Below are positions 45,407-55,970 of a stretch of DNA of 64,000 nt, piece by piece. Source of the stretch: Trichobilharzia szidati (lineage: Eukaryota > Platyhelminthes > Trematoda > Strigeidida > Schistosomatidae); NCBI GenBank assembly GCA_944472155.2, contig OX235273.1, forward strand, positions 82,268,793-82,332,792. Direction: 5' to 3'. The notes beneath the pieces are model-generated. The model was not told the DNA's origin. It did not search any database and saw only the letters and a list, made by a program, of their open reading frames with translations. Every line of letters begins with the position of its first letter. Position 1 is the stretch's first letter. Made by a program: the position numbers and the translations under genes.

Positions 45407-45995
45407 TAATCGATGTTATATTCTTCTCCTAGCAGTTCTTTATGGAATTAGGTCACTTTCACAAGTGAATCAGTCTTAGTCATGTCATGTACCTGTGTAT
45501 TATACACTGTACTTCGGCTGTAATCACTTCTTGCGTTGTTTGGTTTAGTGAGAAAGCCGAACCGTTAATATTATTTCATCAAAAAGTACTTTATTCTATG
45601 TAAGTTATAGAAATATCGATGCTATTCTGCGTACCAAAATAAAATAAAAGTTAAATTCAGACTGTATTTAATTCAGTAATTTTCTGATTAAAATGTGAAA
45701 CTCAAATGTTAATGAATTTTAAGTCAGGTGTAATTTATCGTACTGCACTTGCTACAGAATGCTTAAGGTGATTTAATTAGTATTTTTTGTCCATGGAAAT
45801 GATTCGTCTTTTACATGATTCGATACCAAAACATTTATTTATCCGTGTCATTCAACACATTACATTCACACTTATTTTGGCAATCTTTTCAAATTAAACG
45901 CATTAATAAGGCATAACTACACGGTACAGTAAAAAAAATTTAGAAATCTATTTCTATTATTCGTATCTGCATAGAGAAAGTATTTTTAGAGGTTA
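45407..45995. other. No gene recognised
   Basis: Spacer; nothing supported. Confidence 0.4.
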
Positions 45996-46178
45996 ATTTG
46001 ATGGATAGTGGCTAGCAGTGGAATCCAGTATGGGCATTTCGTCCTATTTGGGACTCATCATCTAGATATACCTGCATTCCGCAGTGAAAGATGATGTCCC
46101 CTCCGAAGCTGGAACCAAGTGACAACAGTTTTAAACGCCACAGCGTTATCCATTAGACCACTTGCTTCACGAGAGCCA
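45996..46178 (-). mobile_element. Sm-alpha-like SINE with decayed hammerhead
   Basis: Minus strand: head GTGGCTCTCGTGAAGCAAG / TGGTCTAATGGATAACGC, B-box area TCACTTGGTTCCAGC, then the module GGTATATCTAG / ATGATGA / GTCCCAAATAGGAC / GAAA / TGCCCATA / CTGGATTCCAC. Stem II, GAAA and stem I pairing are intact. The only core change is C3 to A, the same as in the copy at 23.7 kb. Confidence 0.88.
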
Positions 46179-46262
46179 CCTCTTATGCTTTGGCGAGTCC
46201 CAAATAGGACGAAATGCGCAACCTGGATTTCACAGCTAGCCACCAGCCACCAACTGAATTCT
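46179..46262 (+). mobile_element. Sm-alpha-like SINE 3' fragment, inverted next to the previous copy
   Basis: TTGGCGAGTCCCAAATAGGA, CGAAATGCGCAACCTGG, ATTTCACAGCTAGCCACC. Only stem II onward is present; the CUGAUGA core is lost at the junction. Together with 45,996-46,178 it forms a head-to-head pair able to fold back. Confidence 0.8.
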
Positions 46263-46379
46263 AATTATATGTTGAGACATCGTAGAAGCATCTACACAAG
46301 AAGCCGACCGAGTACTTCAGTCCAATCTTAGTTGTTAGCAACTGGATGAAAATATTTACTTAGTTTCATTTGTATTTAT

Positions 46380-47000
46380 CTATGTTCTGTAGACTGTGCA
46401 GCTGCGTAACGGCACTGTTCGGGTAGTTTTGAGTTTTGATTTTATTATTGTTGAATAGCAGCACATAGATTTATTGATGAATAATCGTCTTTTTATTGTC
46501 TTTCGAGCATTTTGTGACTGTGCGTGTCTCAAGAGAGCTTCGGACAGCTAAATACTGGTACGTCGAGATCGGTTTCATACATTCACACCACAGCGAATTG
46601 GTTTTGGTCATAACCATCATTTCAAGTCATACTTGAATTTCTTTAATTGAGAATAGAGACACTTACCACAACAGCTGACTTGCATTTCCAGTGATTTCAC
46701 GTAATTTGAAAATGTGTGTCATCATTCTCATTTGAGGACTGTTCAATAAGTATAATTCTTCTATCTGACTATGCATGCATCCTTCTCTTAACCTTATTAT
46801 TGATAGGATAGAAGTGAAATACAAGTGAAACATCTTAGGAAGCAGTTGTGATTGAATGGAAATTATTATCCAGGTGTTCAGTTATAATTACGAACAACTG
46901 ATTTTAGTATACCTAAGTTTAAAAATATGCTGGTATTTTCCGAAATGAATTTCAGAGTTGTTCAACACAGTGTCAGAATCATCGCAGCCAGTCGTTAGGG
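46380..47000. repeat. Long dispersed repeat, uninterrupted copy
   Basis: About 620 bp closely matching 58,728-59,490, which carries a SINE in the middle. Blocks include TTTATTGATGAATAATCG, GAGCTTCGGACAGCTAAATA, TTGGTTTTGGTCATAACC, GACTTGCATTTCCAG, ATAGGATAGAAGTGAAAT. No long ORF. Family unknown to me. Confidence 0.88.
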
Positions 47001-47554
47001 AACTACATACAACTACTTATCTAGTTTCATTTGCATTTATCCATGTGGTTGACAATCAGTGACAAATACGAAGCTAGTGATCAGCAATTGGAGTTTCAGA
47101 ATAATTTCTTGGGTTATATGTCATTATTTATTGTGTACGCGGAAAGTCAGAATTTCTTCAAACAGTTCACATCTGTTATTCACCAAAATCCAATTAAATA
47201 TATCAAATCTGATAATTAAATCCAACAATTTGTGATGTAATCAAAAACTGTTCACAGAATAAATTAGTACTATTTTTGTGATGCAGTTTTTCAATGTTCA
47301 GTGAAGCAGATGTAATTTAGGAAAAATGTAAAACAAGATCCGAAAAGTGGTAATCTAAAGAACAATTTATATTCTAGGTTGTTTATACCACACATAAAGT
47401 AGTAATATGAATATAATTCTTTGTTTCTAGAGATTATTCTTGTGGTAAGACGTCAACTCTTGAAACAATAGATCATTTGAATCCTATTATTTACATTTTA
47501 TGAGTGTTCGAGTTTACTTTTAACTTTTTTAAAACTAATGTTGCTTAATTTACT
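47001..47554. other. No gene recognised
   Basis: Spacer; the frame 47,031-47,219 has no recognised motif. Confidence 0.4.
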
Positions 47555-48060
47555 TAAAGCCTTGTCGAACTAGTAGTCTCAGGGAAATCTTTTATCGGAA
47601 CAACTTCCTATCAGATTTTATTCAAAAGTATGTTGAAACTCATATGGAAAATAAGAGTAGCATTGTATATAATGAAATTATTATTAATGATAAGAAATTT
47701 GAGCCCTCGGCAGTACTACCATGTAGATAAGGAACATCAAAACCTGTTCATAGGATTCTCAATGAGGTTGCAGTTAGGGTGGTACTTAAGCCAATCAACA
47801 ATCTCAGAGACAAACTTTGTCAACATGAGAATCCAATAGATGGAGCCAATTAGAAAAAATAATATAATTTATCAGGTGCTATGCAATAACTGTGAAGTTA
47901 ATAACATAGGTCAGACTAGTGGATTGGGATTAGGTAGATCATCGGAACATAGAAATTCAACTAGAGCTAGAATCGCTGACCCTGCTAATTCAAATTACCC
48001 AAAGGAATCAGGGTTATTGCAGTTCATTCATTTGTATGTAATCACACAATAGGGTGTGAC
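47555..48060 (+). pseudogene. PLE linker and GIY-YIG remnant
   Basis: Pieces in different frames follow PLE order: V-V-S-G-K-S-F-I-G-T-T, then I-L-N-E-V-A-V-R-V-V-L-K-P-I-N-N-L-R-D-K (linker typical of PLEs of the 34-kb type), then in frame 47,840-48,052 N-I-I-Y-Q-V-L-C-N-N-C and N-N-I-G-Q-T-S-G-L. The GIY-YIG signature is kept as I-I-Y..N-I-G. Frameshifts and an early stop disable it. The matching 3' pLTR is not evident downstream. Confidence 0.8.
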
Positions 48061-48234
48061 AAGGTGAAAGTATTAAAAAGTAATTTAGTTAGGTAAGGGG
48101 GGAGGTCATTCTTTGTTCATCGAATCAACATCAAACGCGTGCAATCAAAATGACGCAACGTCTATACCGGATACATGGGAAATTACATTGAATAGCAAGG
48201 AGGGAGAGAAGAAATGTGTATACTATGTAGCCCT

Positions 48235-48325
48235 GAAAATGCACTGGTATGAGTATAAGCAATAAATTGTGATCGGAATGTCACCAACTTATCAAATAAG
48301 CTTATCTAAATGGAATCAAAGAAAT
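48235..48325 (-). repeat. Foldback-type repeat fragment
   Basis: GCAATAAATTGTGATCGGAA and TGTCACCAACTTATCAAATA, ending ATCTAAATGGAATC. A degenerate partial copy of the unit at 1,838-1,955. Confidence 0.5.
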
Positions 48326-49086
48326 CTCTCCTAGACTTTTAACGTGATGCAATGTGAATTGTATGGTTAGTAAACTTGATGCTTAAGAGTGAGTTTTCTT
48401 ATTTGATTTTCCAAAACAGCTTCTTGATTCCCATTTTTTCATTGAAGCAGTGTTTCTGCTATACAGCTGACTCGTCAGTTTATATTCTTGTGAGAGTTCA
48501 TTACTTTTCAGGAAGATTTACTGGTGAGCTATCTCTGTTCTTATATAGTTAGTCTTTTTCCCAGATAAATGTCATTTCATCAGAAATTTCTCATTTTTAA
48601 AAGTATGGCTGTCTAGGTGAAAAATATTTTCTTGTCTAAGGTTCGGTCGTACACAAAAAAAAAAACAGTTTATTCAGTTTATGTTATGATTCAACACTGT
48701 GTCCCCTAGTGAACATGATGTAAACACTATCCAAAAAGTGACTAGAATAGTTCCTACAATAGATTGACTTGTTCTGTTTCATCATTCTTTCCTTTACAGC
48801 TAATCTTTGGCAATAAATAGCCCGGCTAACATAGATTCAACAATTTGTTTAGATACAGTGATTCTGTGAACTTATAATGGATATAATGCACAACTATGCA
48901 CAATTTTCTTGTTCATTCAAATACTTACGGGAGTATGCTTTACACGTCATTCTGGTGATATTGTTTTAAAAATCATACTGTGTATTAACTTCCTGCTATT
49001 TAAATAGCTTCAATCTTTTGGAAGGGGTCTCACCTCATCTGAATCATACTGTTGTACATCTTTTTTCTGATCTATCAGGTTTGCAT
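48326..49086. other. No gene recognised
   Basis: Spacer; a short poly-A (A11) near 48,655. Confidence 0.4.
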
Positions 49087-49113
49087 TATTATTATTATTA
49101 TTATTATTATTAT
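49087..49113 (+). repeat. (ATT)n microsatellite
   Basis: About nine uninterrupted ATT units. It could derive from an RTE tail, but no RTE body is adjacent. Confidence 0.95.
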
Positions 49114-49740
49114 AGTGAAAAAATAATGCTATATTTGTTTATCCTCTAGAGAACAAGTGTTCATATTGTAAAAGTGGCTGAATACATCAATGAAATGTAA
49201 AAACATTGATATTGCGAAGTTATCTGCTCATATCCAAAAGTTCTTTTATCCTTAATTAGATAGCAGAGAAGGATTATTACTTATTTAGTGATTCATTTGT
49301 GGTTAGAAATATAAACATTAAACTGTGATCTCTTTTAATTTTAGTTATACGTAGAATAATGATCTAGGAGAGGGTGTTTCTGATAGATTATCCTATGGAA
49401 CTTCCTTCAAACCAATTCATTTCAAAACCTTTTGAATACGAAGTTTTCTCAATGCTATGGGAAACAGAAGTTACATTCGTCAAAGCAAGAACAACAAGCT
49501 TCGCCTAATAAAATTCTGTTTAAATGTAGACTGTCCAAACATGAACAGAGTTTGCATACTTAAAGTCTAGTGATGTATTCACTTGATACTGTAGTCCTTA
49601 GACTACTTTTCCACACCTTAGTCTGCTTACCAATTTATGTGTCTGTTTGACTTAGCATGATATACAGTATTATGCGGTTCACTTTATTTCGTTAATGTTG
49701 TTGTGGCAACAAACAAACTAATGTATTTTTTATGAATTAA
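49114..49740. other. No gene recognised
   Basis: Spacer; nothing supported. Confidence 0.4.
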
Positions 49741-49920
49741 TCACGGATTGATATCAGTTAGAGAACCACTGAAAACTAGGGAGTACTACCGGATAGCTGT
49801 TGTATCCTGGTTTTGAGAATCATCAGCAGTACGCACCCATTGGGGTTCGAACACAGGACCTTCTGGTTACAAGGCAAGCTCGTATACCATTCAGCCACTG
49901 GGACCCGATTCAATGGCTCA
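49741..49920 (-). mobile_element. Sm-alpha-like SINE with decayed hammerhead
   Basis: Minus strand: head GGGTCCCAGTGGCTGAATGG / TATACGAGCTTGCC, B box GTGTTCGAACCCC, then GCGTACTG / CTGATGA (core perfect) / TTCTCAAAACCAGGA / TACAAC / AGCTATCCGG / TAGTAC. The GAAAC box is changed to ACAAC. Tail CTAACTGATATCAATCCGTG. Confidence 0.88.
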
Positions 49921-50013
49921 TGATGATGGCTGATGATTCCCAAAACTAGGATGAAACAGCTGTCCAGTACTTCCTGGTTTTCAATAGTTGTCTAACTGAT
50001 ATCAATCCGTGAT
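49921..50013 (+). mobile_element. Sm-alpha-like hammerhead fragment with perfect core
   Basis: CTGATGA at 49,930-49,936, loop region TTCCCAAAACTAGGAT, GAAAC at 49,953-49,957, AGCTGTC, CAGTAC and tail to 50,013. All conserved core bases and the GUC triplet are present, but the 5' strand of stem I (normally GTACTG) is replaced by TGATGG at the junction, and the first stem II pair is U-U. Head absent. It abuts the minus-strand copy at 49,741-49,920 tail-outward, making a foldback pair. Confidence 0.85.
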
Positions 50014-51174
50014 CAACTCGTATAAACAAAACTAATCCCTACAAACCGACTATAGAAAATCAATGTATTTTTATCAATTTAGGTAGAATTTTAAGATCCT
50101 CTACGTTGTTTCATTATGCAGTTACGTAAAATAGTTTTAGCATGTTTAGAAGAACAAAAACGAGATTTTTCTCAACGCTCTGCTGTTCACGTCTCAGCTT
50201 CTTCAGAAGAATTATTCGAATTTCATCAACCATCAAAATATATGGGAAAACTGTACACAAAATAAACTGAACTTGTTTGAAGGTCACTTGCCGGTTTTTT
50301 CCGCAACGGGGTGTAGGGAAACACAATCATAGTAAAAGAGATTCTAAATTAACGTTGAGTCGATAAGTCGTATTGAGAAGTCTTAACATGACAATCAACG
50401 CTAACAGTATTGATATAAATTATTCACATTTCCGAATGTGTTTGATCCTCCTATCGTAGTTTTAACCATGTCTGTTGAACCTTGTTTTGACCGTTATTCA
50501 TTTTTGTTTCTAGCCGGTTTGTGATTCATAATCATGTGGACCAACAATGCTGCACTTCAATATTACTACTCAATGTTAAACTTTATTATACACATGCAAC
50601 TAACGTGCTTGCTATTTGAAATAATTAGTTACCTTTATGAATTTAGGAAAAACAATAAGAAGACGTAAATTATCTAAATTATGTAATGTATTTGTGCAAA
50701 ACACTTCGAATAATTTGACTACACATGAACTTGTCACAGGAACATATAAGAAAAAATTAAAGCATTTAGAGGTAACAGAGTATGCACAGGTGAAGTTAAA
50801 ACGCCATGCTGAGGGTCAAAATAACAATGGAGATCGATACAACAAAGAAGAGAGGGAATAGTACATATACCCTGGTGTCAAAACAAAGTTTACCAAGGAA
50901 GGTCTACTGTGATGATGAATTGTTCTTGAATACTTAGAGGTGGCTTAACTGCCTAATTGCTAGGGCTTCCATAAACTTTGGGATATATCCCAAACACGTT
51001 TTACAGATAGGTATAAACATCAACTTTGTGTCCTGTCTGTATAATATTTTTCGCAGTAGAAGAGCTAGGTTGTCTGTTTTCACCACTACTGATTTCAGGG
51101 GATTCCATTTGCTTCTGAAGCCATTTAGGGATATGCTGTGACTAGAAATCTGACTTCAGGTTAAAGTATTCAGT
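50014..51174. other. No gene recognised with confidence
   Basis: Contains a lysine-rich + frame at 50,637-50,861 and a minus frame at 50,114-50,326 with no recognised motif. Neither is called as a gene. Confidence 0.35.
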
Positions 51175-51290
51175 GATGATATTGTCTAGTAAGATAATCA
51201 AAAGCTTCACAACTAAACCATCCAGCTCAGAGAACATAACTACACCAAAATCACCTAACTGAACCACAAATATTCTCCATTATATCTACA
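51175..51290 (+). repeat. Partial PLE terminal repeat (YVDD type)
   Basis: CTTCACAACTAAACCATCC, AGCTCAGAGAACATAACTAC, ACCAAAATCACC, then ATTCTCCATTATATCTAC match the outer end of 35,300-35,400. Truncated inside; no PLE coding sequence adjacent. Confidence 0.75.
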
Positions 51291-51304
51291 TTATCGGAGG
51301 CCTG

Positions 51305-51790
51305 CTTAGAACCTGGGCTACTGAAAATTTCCATCTTTCTACTGCATATATTTTCTCTCGTTCGGTTTGTTTTAGTCAATTAACATATGACCTCTATTGG
51401 TATTACCTACTCTTGTATGTATTTAAAAAGTTTACAAGCTCCTGATTCTCAAGTCCCTACTAAACTTGAGGAATGGCCTGACTGTGCGTGGCAACGTGTA
51501 CTAATACATGAGATAACTGTTCTTCAGTTATGTCACTGGGTTTCGAAATGTAATTCTGAACATCGTACAATTGGTTTTCAACCAGAATTCGTGGAGTTTT
51601 TGAAGGATAAAAAGAAGATATATCATAATGGAATGTTTTGTGCTTTAGTTCAGAGACCATTGTTTCACAGGATATACTGTGAATTAATATTTTACTTGAA
51701 GATATTGTACGAAAGGAGAATATCCTGCAGTAAACTCCTCTGAAAATTCTGTACATTTTGTAAATACTGTTTAGAAAAAATATGTTATTA
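51305..51790 (-). CDS. Repeated unrecognised ORF, copy 3 (longest)
   Basis: Minus-strand open frame 51,460-51,756 (98 codons), with similarity to 37.3 kb beginning at F-R-G-V-Y-C. Key blocks: S-S-K-I-L-I-H-S-I-S-C, Y-D-I-S-S-F-Y-P-S, P-R-I-L-V-E-N-Q-L-Y, I-T-E-E-Q-L-S-H-V-L, H-S-Q-A-I-P-Q-V. The 16.3 kb copy shares E-E-Q-L-A-H-I-L and H-S-Q-A-F-P-E-V. The nucleotide repeat extends outside the frame on both sides. No domain recognised; function unknown. It may be part of a mobile element or a duplicated exon. An overlapping + frame (51,387-51,743) is treated as its shadow, but I cannot exclude the reverse. Confidence 0.5.
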
Positions 51791-51799
51791 TTATTATTA

Positions 51800-53449
51800 A
51801 AATGATGGTGGAAGCGATTTAAACGAAGACTAGTTATTCAAAAGTGCTGATTATAATATCTACAGTATACAGAAAGTCTAGCACTGAAGTATAATTGCAG
51901 TGCACAGTGCACATTTCATAATAAAGCACCAGACATGTTATTTAAGTGTTCGGTATTTCTGTAATCCACTGATAGGAAAACGTTCAACATCATATTAGAC
52001 ATTTCAAGGCGGAATTTCATCGCGTTTACCTTTGTAAACGCAGAATATCCAAATCGAAAAGTACGAATTGTGTAACACCTCTAGCTGTAACTTGATCTTT
52101 TTGAGAAACACTATTGGTCGACGTGGTGGTTTCTAACTAATCATAGCATTCACTAGTATTTATTAGATATAGACGTTTGAAAAACAGAATTAAGTCGTCT
52201 TCGTGATCTCAGCCTACTTGTGTGTTATTTTATTTCTACACACGTACATGCTGATATAAACTTTTTCAATGATTATTAAAATCACTTTCCATGTGAATTG
52301 AGCAGGTACGTTTTTCTCTTTTCATAGATAATAAAAGCCTAAATTAGAGACAGTTAGTCTTTTTATTAAAGTTGAACAGAGTTAGCAAAAGTTGGAGCTA
52401 ATCTGGAAACTCAAATATGTTTTCAGAATACAATTGGTACAGTTTGATCACATATATACTTGTTAGAACAATTAATGTGAATATAAAGCATTGGAACATC
52501 GATAAGAATGAACAAAATAATATGGGATTTCTGAGTAAGATAACTGACACTACTCTTGGTAGTAATTATCAAATAATGATTACCATGGTAGGTTGAGTAA
52601 AAACAATAAAAACTAGATGTAATGTAAAAATAAACTATCTCATGTAATAAAGCCTATATTTCAAAATGATTAGAATATTCGACCTCTCAACGCTTCAATC
52701 ATATTCTGACAACTGTCTGGGGAAGTCCTCTATTTCTGTTGGTATTATCTTCTGACAGTGCTGATGAAAATCGAATCGCTTTTTTTGTTCGAACTGGTCT
52801 CCATATTGGTGAAAGACAAGGAAGCTATCATTGCTTAATCGTGTACTGGTTGGCGGAAGATTGGAGAAATACGATCAGAAGTATTGCTGTACTTTATATT
52901 AACGTTTATTTACAGACTTTGGCACTGATTAACCATTGGAAATCTGTTTCGTTATCGCATGAAGAATAAACATTTGTGTTACCCAATCTTTTTTCTGTTG
53001 TTCTGCATCGGTCACAGTGCATAGTGTTCTGCGTATTAGGCTTAGTCTTCTGAAACCAGCGATGTGTCCAGGATCTCTATGATCTGAATAATTGACACCT
53101 TCACCTTCGATATTCACACCATAGTTTTGTTTCACAATTTCATTCATTTTAACTCTGTTTTGATATTTCACTCTTTGGTTGAGTCTTTTAATAATTTTTT
53201 CTCTCGCTTTTTAGAAAATTGACATTTGGAAGTTGTTTGTCAATCTGAAGTTTATACTTTAAATGTTAGAATGATTCCTCCATTTATGCTTAACCATAGT
53301 GATGGTAATATTAAGGAAGTATCTGCGAAATTCATTCTGTAATGGCTAAACAAACAAAGCTACAACATTCAAAGTAAAGTGAATATCTCTGCTGATCTCC
53401 TTACCTTTCTGTTGTTAGTCCTTACTTGTAACGAAATGAGTGAAGTATT
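51800..53449. other. No gene recognised
   Basis: About 1.6 kb of spacer with short frames only (52,739-52,969 plus; 52,929-53,171 minus); no motif recognised. Confidence 0.4.
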
Positions 53450-54115
53450 TTGAGAGAAAATCCGAAAGCCTACATGGAAAGGACAATACTTACACTTTAA
53501 TAGTTTTTGTCCACGTAGCTTTAAACGTGGACTAGTCAAGACTCTATACGATAGAGCTAGGAGACTATGCTCTGTAGAGAAATTTGAAGAAGAAATTTCG
53601 TTCCTCGAAAAGATGTTGAAAAGCAACGGTTGCCTTCAAAAGTTCATCAACGAGTACGGAAGATCTGAAGTCTCAAATGTCAAGCAAATCGCAGTGGAGA
53701 AAATGCCCGTCTACATTCAACTTGATTTTAAAGGTGAAAATATTACAGCAGTTGTCAACAGAAGATTGGGTACGTCACCAGGTAAAGCCTATGCTCTATC
53801 CTACTGTATATACAAATTTACATGTGTCTCCGAAAGCGGTTACATTGGAAGAGCAGAAAGAAGGACATACCTCCAATTTTCTGGACATGTACCAAAAAGC
53901 CTGCATTTAAGGGAACAAATGCTTTAAACAGTGCTATCGCTAGGCATCTCCTTGGCATAGGTCATAAGGTGGACGTCGCAAGATCGTTCAAAATTATCAA
54001 TAGGCAAAAGAGTTCAATTCTCCTCAAGTTTGCTGAAGCAATCTCTATCAAGCGCCTGAAACCCGATTTATGCGTTCAGAAAGAAGCAGTTATCATTCTT
54101 CATTCGCCTTGGTAA
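53450..54115 (+). pseudogene. PLE linker and GIY-YIG endonuclease, one frameshift
   Basis: Coding similarity starts near 53,455 (R-K-P-T-W-K-G-Q-Y, C-P-R-S-F-K-R-G-L-V, L-Y-D-R-A-R-R-L-C), continuing into frame 53,613-53,927 with V-Y-I-Q-L-D-F-K-G and C-I-Y-K-F-T-C..S-G-Y-I-G-R-A (GIY-YIG signature intact). A frameshift near 53,905 moves to the frame that ends at 54,115: N-S-A-I-A-R-H-L-L, F-K-I-I, R-L-K-P-D-L-C-V-Q-K-E and H-S-P-W. The RT domain is absent. Same broad PLE lineage as 9, 18.7 and 20.9 kb, but a distinct subfamily (GRA rather than GRS). Confidence 0.88.
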
Positions 54116-54837
54116 ATAGATATTTCCATCCTCCCTTCCATTAGTGTTCAGACTATTGTTTAATATTATTATATATTATTACTGTATCCATATATTGATT
54201 AGTTGATTTTCGTTTAAAAATGAACTCTGCTCAAGTATGTTGAGATTGTTTCTGTAGATATACTTAATAATGACTTTGGCCTGTAGGCAGTTGATGAGAA
54301 ACCAATGAAATAAATGATGGTACCATTTTATTTTGCAAACACTTTTGTTCTTGCTTTATTCAAATTCATTAAAGGGAATAAATGTATGGAACTAATTCGC
54401 AGTCGGAGAGTGGAAGTCAGATGTTTATGCTAGGTATTGTTCCACGTGCTCAAGTTCTAATTTCACACAGTCAAATAATAAGACATTTTATTGTTTAAAT
54501 AAAATGCATAGCTCACATAGATATGAATTTTGTATGCTGTTTCCTTATCCAGAACCATATGAAAACATCTACATTATATACTGTACTGCTTCTTGATACC
54601 ATTTTCTTTGTTCTATGGATAAGCTGGTATCACATTTTCAGGCTGCATGTGTTTGCGTCAGGACAGGCTGGGAGTTAGGTAGCCAACTAACGGTTACTTC
54701 AGTTTTTATATATGGAATTCACTGCTTTATTCATACTTATTCTGCAAACTGTCGGATGTCGGAATTCATAAAAATCTAAGCTTACATGTTGTTTTCCAAA
54801 TTCGCCTTATCTATGGTATTATAATTATGTTACAAGC
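54116..54837. other. PLE 3' flank and spacer
   Basis: AT-rich. The first part is presumably PLE 3' sequence, but the terminal motif seen after other copies was not found. No gene. Confidence 0.4.
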
Positions 54838-54849
54838 ATCATCAAATAT

Positions 54850-55082
54850 ATGCGTCGGTGGCATAGCGGTTAGGACGCTTGGCGACCATGCACATAGTCC
54901 GGGGTTCGATCCCCGGCCGATGCACCCCCCTTTACTTCGCTAAACCAGAAATAATGCCGGTGAAGAGGAAAAAGGTTGGGCATGAGGCTAGCAACCCCAT
55001 CGTGTAAAATAAACACTGCTACAGAAACTTCAAGCCACTAGCTTGAAGCCCTATGTTCCACCGGGGAACGTGAAGGAAAAAA
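54850..55082 (+). mobile_element. tRNA-derived SINE, tail type A, perfect target duplication
   Basis: Full-length and little diverged: TGCGTCGGTGGCATAGCGG, GGTCCGGGGTTCGATCCCC, AACCAGAAATAATGCCGG, GGCATGAGGCTAGCAACCCC, GCTTGAAGCCCTATGTTCCA, GGGGAACGTGAAGG plus an A run. It is flanked by ATCATCAAATAT at 54,838-54,849 and 55,083-55,094 (12/12). This is the best-dated recent insertion in the window and a good consensus reference for the family. Confidence 0.97.
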
Positions 55083-55094
55083 ATCATCAAATAT

Positions 55095-55970
55095 GGCCGT
55101 ACAAAATTTATGCAGATTAAATAATGCAAATCTTTCAACAGACAAAGATTAAATTACCTATGCATAACAACAGATAGAAATTTGCCTCTCTTATTATTAG
55201 CAGTATATATTAGCCCCTATTGAAATACAGAACCCACAATAACAGCATTAGCTGATTTATTATGAGAAATTAAAAGCTTCAGATCTTATTAATCATTATT
55301 ACATTTTAGTTATTTGCACCATGATCACATCAGCTGCTATTTTGAATTCAAATCTTATTAATCAGAGAGATTACACAGAATCATTTAGAACTGAGATGTG
55401 ATAGACTGAAATCAGACTGATTAGTACAATTAACAACAAGCATTAATAAATGCTCCTGTAAACTGCTCATCAGAGTGAAGAGAAAAAGGATTCTTATAAG
55501 ATTAAAAAAGATTCTCAAAGAGAATCTGTCTACAATGGATAGATCAAGGTGGGTAGTTGCTCAGTCACTAAGAGAATTAAGCCTAACTGATAATAAGTGC
55601 TTAAGAAAAGACTAACGTTCACTTTAGGAATAACCGGAATTAGGCGCCAGGATATCTCTTTTTATATCGAAGAAGCTTGAGGTAAAGTAGAATAGATTAC
55701 GATTGATGAAGTTTGGAGCATAATTTGTGATAGAACCAGAACATTAGAAGAAAGAGAAGGAAAATTTGACAAGCCTAGAGAAAACAGTTCAGCTGAACTA
55801 TTTTTCTTAATTCCAATCATGAAAAATTCAACTCTAAGAGTTGAAAAAGTAACAGCAATATCGCGACTGCTAATTCCAATAAGGATAACCCGATAGGAGT
55901 CTTGTTTTAAGAATATTATTGAAAGTGCCGTATCAGAAAATAAGGAAGAATTCAGGTTATCAGATCTACA
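55095..55970. other. No gene recognised
   Basis: AT-rich spacer; nothing supported. Confidence 0.4.

Noticed and set aside
49087..49113. (ATT)n as the tail of an RTE insertion
   Set aside because: RTE tails here end in ATAATA, but no GAAGCCCTATG-type block lies next to this run, so it is called a plain microsatellite.
50637..50861. Lysine-rich 74-codon frame as a host exon
   Set aside because: No domain, no clear splice sites and no second copy or neighbouring exon; composition fits A-rich DNA.
51387..51743. 118-codon + frame as the real gene at 51.5 kb
   Set aside because: The minus-strand frame is the one conserved at 37.3 and 16.3 kb; the + frame is taken as its antisense shadow, with some remaining doubt.
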